Positions 5,516 to 9,429 of a stretch of 9,429 bases of DNA are shown piece by piece. How positions within the stretch are numbered: the first letter of the stretch is position 1; each line of letters starts with the position of its first letter. The position numbers and the translations under genes were made by a program. The notes below the pieces were generated by a model. The model saw nothing but the letters and a program-made list of their open reading frames with translations, did not search any database and was not told where the DNA came from. Origin of the DNA: JBFGCT01 sp041581055 (GTDB taxonomy: Bacteria > Actinomycetota > Acidimicrobiia > Acidimicrobiales > Ilumatobacteraceae); NCBI GenBank assembly GCA_041581055.1, contig JBFGCT010000164.1, positions 1-9,429 on the forward strand. Reading direction: 5' to 3'.

Positions 5516-6240
5516 CGCCCCATCGAGCGGACGTGGCTCACGTCGCCTGGGGTGCCGGTGTGCATCTGGTAGCCGTCGGCGAGCGCCATCGCCACGTGGC
5601 CGCTGCGCCAGAGGATGTCGCCGGGCAGCGGATCCTCGACGATGTCCGCCCAGGCCGCGTTGCGCATCACCGACGAGGACGGCTCCCAATCCGAGTCCGA
5701 GAGCGGGTTGCCCGCCTCGCGGAAGGCCCGGCCGACGAAGCTCGAGCAGTCGTCGTACCCCTCCTGACCGCGCCGGCTGCGGGAGTACGGGATGCCGAGC
5801 AGCTCGAAGCCCTCGACGATCGCCGCCGCGGCGACGTCGGTGCGAGCCTGCTCGACGCTGCGCACGCACAAACCGCGCCCGTCGGCGTCGGCGCCGTTGC
5901 GCAGCAGGTTCGGGTCGGCCGGCGCGGCGCAGCGGGCGGCGATCTGCTGGCGAGTCGTCGGTTGCGGCTCGTCGCGCTGGCCCTGGCCGGCCAGGCCGTC
6001 CCAGATCACGTCGCGCTCCATCGCCGCCGGCGGATCGACCACCCGGTGCGTGTCGCGTGCGGCGGGTGCGGCCACCGCCGACGAGCGGGACGACACGAAG
6101 CGTGAAATGGCCGTGATCGCTTGCGCGCGAGGCGGCGGGTCGGCGCCGGCGACGGCGCCCGGGGCGACCGACATGGCGAGGGCAGCCGCCATCCCGAGCG
6201 CGACGGCGCGCGGGCGAAGAAGGGGGTTGTCCGAAGGCAT
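5479..6240 (-). CDS. Secreted NlpC/P60 family peptidase (probable peptidoglycan hydrolase)
   Basis: The product is 253 aa. An N-terminal Sec signal (hydrophobic LGMAAALAMSVAPGAVAGA, 15-33) predicts export. Residues about 35-135 form an uncharacterised Ala-rich region with two Cys (104, 125). The C-terminal NlpC/P60 domain begins near 136. Its catalytic Cys165 is in GYDDCSSFVGRAF, His215 in PGDILWRSGHVAMAL, and the third polar residue is probably His227. Family members cut bonds such as D-Glu-meso-DAP in stem peptides. The spacing Cys+50 His+12 is a little compact but all elements are present. No SH3 or LysM wall-binding domain is seen. The ATG at 6240 begins the signal peptide. There is no SD; a CATCCT box 6 nt upstream may serve as a -10. 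The 194-bp upstream region carries striking GTNAC repeats, so control by a response regulator is likely. Confidence 0.88.
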   Translation of the reverse strand: MPSDNPLLRPRAVALGMAAALAMSVAPGAVAGADPPPRAQAITAISRFVSSRSSAVAAPAARDTHRVVDPPAAMERDVIWDGLAGQGQRDEPQPTTRQQIAARCAAPADPNLLRNGADADGRGLCVRSVEQARTDVAAAAIVEGFELLGIPYSRSRRGQEGYDDCSSFVGRAFREAGNPLSDSDWEPSSSVMRNAAWADIVEDPLPGDILWRSGHVAMALADGYQMHTGTPGDVSHVRSMGRYRKVLAVDADG

Positions 6241-6270
6241 CGCACGAGGATGGCGGCGGACCCCGTAAAC

Positions 6271-6328
6271 GTGACAGATTGGTGACGGATGTTACAATTG
6301 GGTGACACACTGCGTGATCTGGTGTCAC
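6271..6328. promoter_or_regulatory. Cluster of GTNAC half-sites, probable OmpR-family (MtrA/GlnR-like) operator
   Basis: GTGAC at 6271, GTGAC at 6282, GTTAC at 6291, GTGAC at 6302 and GTCAC at 6324 are seen, plus a one-off GTGAT at 6314 and one more GTCAC at 6355. The first four form two GTNAC-N6-GTNAC units separated by 4 nt, so half-sites recur at about one helical turn. Published actinobacterial MtrA and GlnR sites are direct repeats of this kind, and MtrA controls NlpC/P60-type and rpf genes in Corynebacterium and Mycobacterium (established for those hosts). Here the cluster lies 31 to about 90 bp upstream of the NlpC/P60 start. GTNAC is palindromic, so its orientation cannot be read. Assignment to MtrA is inference. 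Confidence 0.6.
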
Positions 6329-6330
6329 CC
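6300..6330. repeat. Perfect 9-bp inverted repeat upstream of the NlpC/P60 gene
   Basis: GGGTGACAC at 6300-6308 and GTGTCACCC at 6322-6330 are exact reverse complements separated by 13 nt. Centre-to-centre spacing is 22 bp, two helical turns, which would suit a dimeric regulator. It overlaps the GTNAC cluster. It could also form an RNA stem, but no T-run follows on either strand. Confidence 0.55.
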
Positions 6331-6358
6331 GGTGTGCCAATTCCAGCGCGCAACGTCA

Positions 6359-6385
6359 CCGGCGCGCGCTCGCCGGGCGCGCCGG
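6359..6385. terminator. GC-rich hairpin downstream of the aminopeptidase gene
   Basis: A 9-bp perfect stem, CCGGCGCGC at 6359-6367 and GCGCGCCGG at 6377-6385, has a 9-nt loop. It lies about 50 bp after the pepA stop on the minus strand, just beyond the minisatellite and before the NlpC/P60 regulatory region. A role in ending pepA transcription is plausible. There is no U-tract. Confidence 0.4.
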
Positions 6386-6450
6386 CTCGGGGTCAGGGGC
6401 TCGGGGTCCGGGGCTCGGGGTCAGGGGCTCGGGGTCAGGGGTCAGGTCGG
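6386..6450. repeat. 14-bp tandem minisatellite with G-quadruplex potential
   Basis: Four units of CTCGGGGTCAGGGG begin at 6386, 6400, 6414 and 6428; the second has TCC in place of TCA. A degenerate partial copy follows to 6450. The plus strand thus carries eight GGGG runs, each separated by exactly 3 nt from 6389 to 6441. This is ideal for intramolecular quadruplexes. The last unit contains the TCA that is read as the TGA stop of the minus-strand aminopeptidase gene, so the array reaches into its last codons. Confidence 0.85.
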
Positions 6451-7916
6451 GCGAAGTTGCAGGCGAGGTCGATCAGGAGGCGGGTGCCGAAGCCGGTGGC
6501 CCCCTTGGAGTAGATCCCCTCGTCGCCGTCGACGACCATCGGGCCGGCGATGTCGAGGTGCGCCCACGGCACGTCGCCGACGAACTCGCTGAGGAAGATC
6601 GACGCGGTGATCGTGCCGCCGTACGGGCCGCCGACGTTCTTCATGTCGGCGACGACCGAGTCGAGCAGCGTGCGGTACTTGCCCACTTCGAGCGGCAACT
6701 GCCACGTCGGCTCGTCGACCGCGTCGGACCGGGCACGCACCTGGTCGACCAGGCCCTGATCGGTCCCGAGCACGGCGGCGATGCTCTTGCCGAGCGCCCC
6801 GATCGCCGAACCCGTCAGCGTGGCGATGTCGACGATCGCGTCCGGCTCGTCCTCGACGGCGAGCGACAAGCCGTCGGCGAGCACGAGCCGTCCCTCGGCG
6901 TCGGTGTTGTGGATCTCGACCGTCTTGCCGTTGCGCATCGTCAGCACGTCGCCCAGCTTCAGGGCCGAACCCGACGGCATGTTGTCGGTGCACATCAAGA
7001 ACGCGGTCACCTTCGACCGGCAACGCAGCGACTTCAGCGCCGACATCGCCGCCAGCACGGCGGCGGCGCCGGACATGTCCATCTTCATCACCGCGTGGAA
7101 CGCGTCGCTCGCCTTGAGGCTGATGCCGCCGGAGTCGTACATCACGCCCTTGCCGACGAGGGCGAGGTGGCCGCGCGGGTTGCGCGGCGTGTAGGTCAGC
7201 TTCACCATCCGGGGCGGCTCGGTCGAGCCCCGATTGACCCCGATGATCCCGCCACAGCCGAGCGCGAGCAGCTGATCCTTGTTGAACACCTCGACGGTCA
7301 GGCCGCGGTCGGCGCCCAGCGCGACCGCCCGGTCGGCCAGATCCTTGGCGTTGAGGTAGGTGGGCGGCGTGTTGGCGAGCTCGCGCGCCAGCGCGGCGGC
7401 CGAGGCGACGACCTTGCCGGCCGCGCTCCCGTCCTCGACCCCGGAGGCCCGCTTTGCGCCGGCGACGAGCGTCAGCTCGGCGAGTTTCGACCCGCTCTCC
7501 GGTTCGGACTTCAGGCCGACGTACCGATACGACGCCAGCAGGACGCCCTCGGTGACGGCCTGCCCGGCGGCCGGGGGGTCGACCCCGGCGACGTCGGTCA
7601 GGTTCGTGGCGAGGTGGGCGTGCTTGGCCGCGGCGCGGGCGAACGCCGCGGCGGCGGTTCGCAGCCCGTTGGCGTCGGTCTCGCCGGGCGCCCCGACCCC
7701 GACGGCGACGCAGACCCCTTCCGCCGAGGGCACGACGAGCGTCTGGCCCGGCTTGCCGTCGAAGCCGTTCGCCTCGAGGTCGGCGCGGGTCAACCCGAGC
7801 CGTCGTGGCACCGCCCCCTTGGCGCCGACGGCGAGGCCCACCGCGTCCGCCGGCCGGGGGGTGGCGCGCGCGGTCGAGACGGTCACGGACGAGACGGCTG
7901 CGCTGGCATCGGTCAT
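6435..7916 (-). CDS. pepA: Leucyl aminopeptidase (cytosol aminopeptidase, peptidase family M17)
   Basis: The 493-aa cytosolic metalloenzyme should remove N-terminal residues, preferably Leu, from peptides, and should work as a hexamer with two metal ions, as family members do. The N-terminal macro-like domain spans about 1-170. The catalytic domain contains LVGKGVMYDSGGISLK (253-268), MKMDMSGAAAVL (277-288) and HNTDAEGRLVLADG (336-349). From the family pattern the metal ligands are Lys256, Asp261, Asp280, Asp339 and Glu341, with catalytic Lys268 and Arg343. All are present at near-E. coli PepA spacing, so the enzyme should be active. I chose the ATG at 7916. The frame stays open to 8648, but that extension runs antisense through the binding-protein gene and is not conserved sequence. 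No SD is seen. The stop codon lies in the G-rich minisatellite, which supplies the last residues (RPDP). The gene is divergent from the amino-acid-binding lipoprotein across 187 bp. Confidence 0.95.
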   Translation of the reverse strand: MTDASAAVSSVTVSTARATPRPADAVGLAVGAKGAVPRRLGLTRADLEANGFDGKPGQTLVVPSAEGVCVAVGVGAPGETDANGLRTAAAAFARAAAKHAHLATNLTDVAGVDPPAAGQAVTEGVLLASYRYVGLKSEPESGSKLAELTLVAGAKRASGVEDGSAAGKVVASAAALARELANTPPTYLNAKDLADRAVALGADRGLTVEVFNKDQLLALGCGGIIGVNRGSTEPPRMVKLTYTPRNPRGHLALVGKGVMYDSGGISLKASDAFHAVMKMDMSGAAAVLAAMSALKSLRCRSKVTAFLMCTDNMPSGSALKLGDVLTMRNGKTVEIHNTDAEGRLVLADGLSLAVEDEPDAIVDIATLTGSAIGALGKSIAAVLGTDQGLVDQVRARSDAVDEPTWQLPLEVGKYRTLLDSVVADMKNVGGPYGGTITASIFLSEFVGDVPWAHLDIAGPMVVDGDEGIYSKGATGFGTRLLIDLACNFARPDP

Positions 7917-8014
7917 GGCGGGACAGTCTTGTCGATCGGTCCCCGCCGGCGTGCCATCGAGGTCGAACGCGGGGCGAGGCGCCGCTCCCGTTTCGCTCTC
8001 GATCCGGCCTCTGT

Positions 8015-8020
8015 TACGGT
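8015..8020 (+). promoter_or_regulatory. Possible -10 box of the amino-acid transporter operon
   Basis: TACGGT (TANNNT) lies in the 187-bp divergent gap between pepA and the binding-protein gene. The -35 position (TTCGCT, 7992-7997, 17-nt spacer) is weak. It would give a leader of about 75 nt. That leader contains a 7-bp inverted repeat, GGCGTGC (8043-8049) and GCACGCC (8078-8084), ending 6 nt before the Shine-Dalgarno sequence. I see no other gene in 7917-8103. Confidence 0.3.
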
Positions 8021-8103
8021 GCCAGAGCGGTTCGTCTTCTTTGGCGTGCCGCTCATCAAACGACACGAGATCGGCGCGCACGCCGGCCTCAAGGAGGAGA
8101 CAC

Positions 8104-9303
8104 ATGTTTTCGAGGGGGAAGGCTTCCAACTGGAAGCGAGCGGCCGGGGTGCTGATGGCACTCGGGCTCGTCGCCGGCGCGTGTTCGAGCGACAGCGACG
8201 ACGGATCCGACGGCACGACCGCGGGCACCACCGGCGACCAGCCGCCCGACACGAGCGGCGACGCGCCACCCGACACGTCCGGCGACGCGCCACCGGAGAC
8301 CACCGGCGACGCGCCGGACACGACCGACGACGTCGATGTCGTGCAGAGCGAGGGCGGGCGGCTGGCCGCCGTCCAGCAGCGCGGCGAGGTCATCTGCGGC
8401 GGCAACGACACGCTGCCCGGCTTCGGCATCGTCGACGACGCCGGCAACTTCTCCGGCTTCGACGTCGACTTCTGCAGCGTCGTCGCCGCCGGCGTACTCG
8501 GCGACGCGACGGCGTTCCAGATCGTCCCGCTGACCGCCGAGGCCCGCTTCACCGCGTTGCAGTCCGGCGAGATCGACGTTCTGATCCGGAACACGACCTG
8601 GACCGCCACCCGCGACGGCAACGAGGGCGCGAACTTCCTGTTCACCACCTTCTACGACGGCCAGGGCATGATGGTGCCGGAGTCGACCGGGTTCACCGTG
8701 CTCGAGGATCTCGCCGACGCCAGCATCTGCGTGCTGTCCGGCACGACCACCGAGCTCAACCTGACCTCGGTGTTCAACGCTCGCGGCATCCCGTTCACAC
8801 CGGTCGTGTTCGAGGACAACACCCAGCTCCGCCCGGCCTACGAAGAAGGCCAGTGCGAGGCGTGGACCTCCGACCAGAGCCAGCTGGCGGCGTTCAAGTC
8901 GTCGATCGAGAGCGAGGGCGGCGAGGCGCAGACGATCTTCGGCGAGGTCATCTCGAAGGAGCCGCTCGGCCCGGTGGTCGCCGATGGCGACACCGAGTGG
9001 GCACAGGCCGTCAACTGGGCCGTAATGGCGCCGGTCCAGGCCTGGGAGTTCGGTCTCGACTCGACCACCATCGGCAGCTACGACGGTGACGACCCGAACA
9101 TCCAGCGGTTCGTCGGCCAGTCCGAGGGCTTCGATCCGGGCCTCGGCCTTCCGGCCGACTTCGCCGTGCAGATCGTCGAGGGCGTCGGCAACTACGAGGA
9201 GATCTACAACCGCAACATCGTGCCGATCGGCATCCCGTTGACGGGGTCGGTCAACGACCTGTGGACCCAGGGCGGCCTCATGTACGTCCCGCCGTACCGC
9301 TGA
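8104..9303 (+). CDS. aapJ: AapJ/BztA-type general L-amino-acid ABC transporter substrate-binding lipoprotein
   Basis: The product is 399 aa. A strong SD AAGGAGGA (8091-8098) lies 5 nt before the ATG. Residues 1-26 are a lipoprotein signal (KRAAGVLMALGLVAGA-C), so Cys27 should be lipid-anchored. Residues about 28-80 are an acidic, Thr/Pro-rich linker that includes a four-fold 8-residue repeat. The binding domain starts near 86 with the marks of the AapJ/BztA group: GFDVDFCSVVAAGVLGD (118-134), RFTALQSGEIDVLIRNTTWT (148-167), YDGQGMMV, GTTTELNL (213-220), IISKEPLGPVV-like VISKEPLGPVV (282-292), and the C-terminal WTQGGLMYVPPYR. Cys98, Cys124, Cys209 and Cys251 may form two disulfides. Members bind a broad range of L-amino acids and deliver them to a permease pair plus ATPase (AapQMP). 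The next gene starts 101 bp downstream, consistent with an aapJQMP-type operon that leaves the window. Confidence 0.93.
   Translation: MFSRGKASNWKRAAGVLMALGLVAGACSSDSDDGSDGTTAGTTGDQPPDTSGDAPPDTSGDAPPETTGDAPDTTDDVDVVQSEGGRLAAVQQRGEVICGGNDTLPGFGIVDDAGNFSGFDVDFCSVVAAGVLGDATAFQIVPLTAEARFTALQSGEIDVLIRNTTWTATRDGNEGANFLFTTFYDGQGMMVPESTGFTVLEDLADASICVLSGTTTELNLTSVFNARGIPFTPVVFEDNTQLRPAYEEGQCEAWTSDQSQLAAFKSSIESEGGEAQTIFGEVISKEPLGPVVADGDTEWAQAVNWAVMAPVQAWEFGLDSTTIGSYDGDDPNIQRFVGQSEGFDPGLGLPADFAVQIVEGVGNYEEIYNRNIVPIGIPLTGSVNDLWTQGGLMYVPPYR
8233..8328 (+). repeat. Four-fold 24-bp tandem repeat inside the binding-protein linker
   Basis: GGCGAC recurs at 8233, 8257, 8281 and 8305, exactly 24 bp apart. The repeat encodes GDQPPDTS, GDAPPDTS, GDAPPETT and GDAPDTTD (residues 44-75). 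It forms an acidic, Pro/Thr-rich tether between lipid anchor and binding domain. The in-frame 24-bp unit allows length change by slippage without a frameshift. Confidence 0.9.
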
Positions 9304-9334
9304 CGGGCTGACCGACTCGTAATTCGATCCGCAT

Positions 9335-9369
9335 CGGTTGGGGCCGGCCCGGGGGGCCGGACCCAACCG
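9335..9369 (+). terminator. Long stem-loop between the binding-protein gene and the next gene
   Basis: A 16-bp stem with one mismatch pairs 9335-9350 (CGGTTGGGGCCGGCCC) with 9354-9369 (GGGCCGGACCCAACCG) around a GGG loop. It lies 31 bp after the aapJ stop and 35 bp before the next start. No T-run follows, so it is more likely a partial terminator or a 3' mRNA stabiliser. Hairpins in this place often keep binding-protein mRNA more abundant than permease mRNA in ABC operons. Confidence 0.65.
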
Positions 9370-9404
9370 GGATCATTCGCACTCACTCTCTGGGGGATCT
9401 CCGC

Positions 9405-9429
9405 GTGGCGGACACCATGACTCCGGCGC
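9405..9429 (+). CDS. 5' end of a gene, probably an amino-acid ABC permease (partial)
   Basis: A GTG at 9405 has an SD-like GGGGGA (9392-9397) 7 nt upstream and opens a frame of eight codons to the window edge (MADTMTPA). An in-frame ATG at 9417 is an alternative start but lacks an SD at normal spacing. The permease call rests only on the known aapJ-aapQ-aapM-aapP order, since too little protein is visible to judge. Confidence 0.45.

Noticed and set aside
6240..6440. c-di-AMP (ydaO-type) riboswitch before the NlpC/P60 gene
   Set aside because: Such riboswitches often precede actinobacterial wall hydrolase genes, but I could not fit the conserved stems. The stretch is better explained by GTNAC repeats, a hairpin and the minisatellite.
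6386..6450. CRISPR array
   Set aside because: Units are only 14 bp, directly adjacent and without unique spacers, so it is a minisatellite.
6558..9089. 843-codon open frame on the plus strand across pepA and the binding-protein gene
   Set aside because: It is antisense to the clear M17 aminopeptidase and then out of frame with the AapJ-type gene. Its product is Arg/Ala/Gly/His-rich without motifs. Long spurious frames are expected at this GC content.

Overview
The window is very GC-rich. Nearly all codons end in G or C, and several starts look leaderless, with a TANNNT box 7-10 nt before the ATG. The lipoprotein signals have actinobacterial-style Ala/Thr/Pro-rich linkers. Together with a DUF3048 lipoprotein, an AapJ-type binding protein made as a lipoprotein, an NlpC/P60 protein and an M17 aminopeptidase, this suggests a free-living high-GC actinobacterium, perhaps of the class Acidimicrobiia. 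That placement is inference; no rRNA or tRNA gene is present to confirm it.

Left part (1-3450): the 3' end of an unrecognised plus-strand gene (2-235) meets a leftward operon head to head across a short hairpin. The operon is read from about 2513 down to 272. It encodes three tandem paralogous phage-tail-collar-domain proteins of 170-175 aa, then a small class I methyltransferase-like protein. A GNAT acetyltransferase (2660-3160) is divergent from the operon. It converges with a 101-aa DUF6916-like protein (3144-3449, minus), and the two genes share 17 bp. No capsid, terminase, portal, sheath, baseplate or integrase gene is visible. The group therefore looks like a domesticated or phage-derived tail-collar island rather than a prophage. 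It is the best candidate in the window for a poorly described system.

Middle part (3450-6440): a DUF3048 lipoprotein on the minus strand, a conserved-looking 206-aa protein of unknown function on the plus strand, and a secreted NlpC/P60 peptidase on the minus strand. The last two converge and share 37 bp. Upstream of the NlpC/P60 gene is a regulatory stretch with GTNAC half-sites arranged as two GTNAC-N6-GTNAC direct repeats. This layout resembles sites of OmpR-type regulators such as MtrA and GlnR. Next come a 9-bp inverted repeat, a GC-rich hairpin, and a 14-bp G-rich minisatellite with eight GGGG runs.

Right part (6435-9429): a leucyl aminopeptidase of family M17 (minus; its stop codon lies inside the minisatellite) and, divergently, an AapJ/BztA-type amino-acid-binding lipoprotein (8104-9303). 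A strong stem-loop follows the binding protein, then the first codons of a gene starting with GTG at 9405. From the usual gene order this is probably the first permease of the transporter. Secreted peptidoglycan hydrolysis, intracellular peptide cleavage and amino-acid uptake lie near each other, but they are separate transcription units and no functional link is shown.
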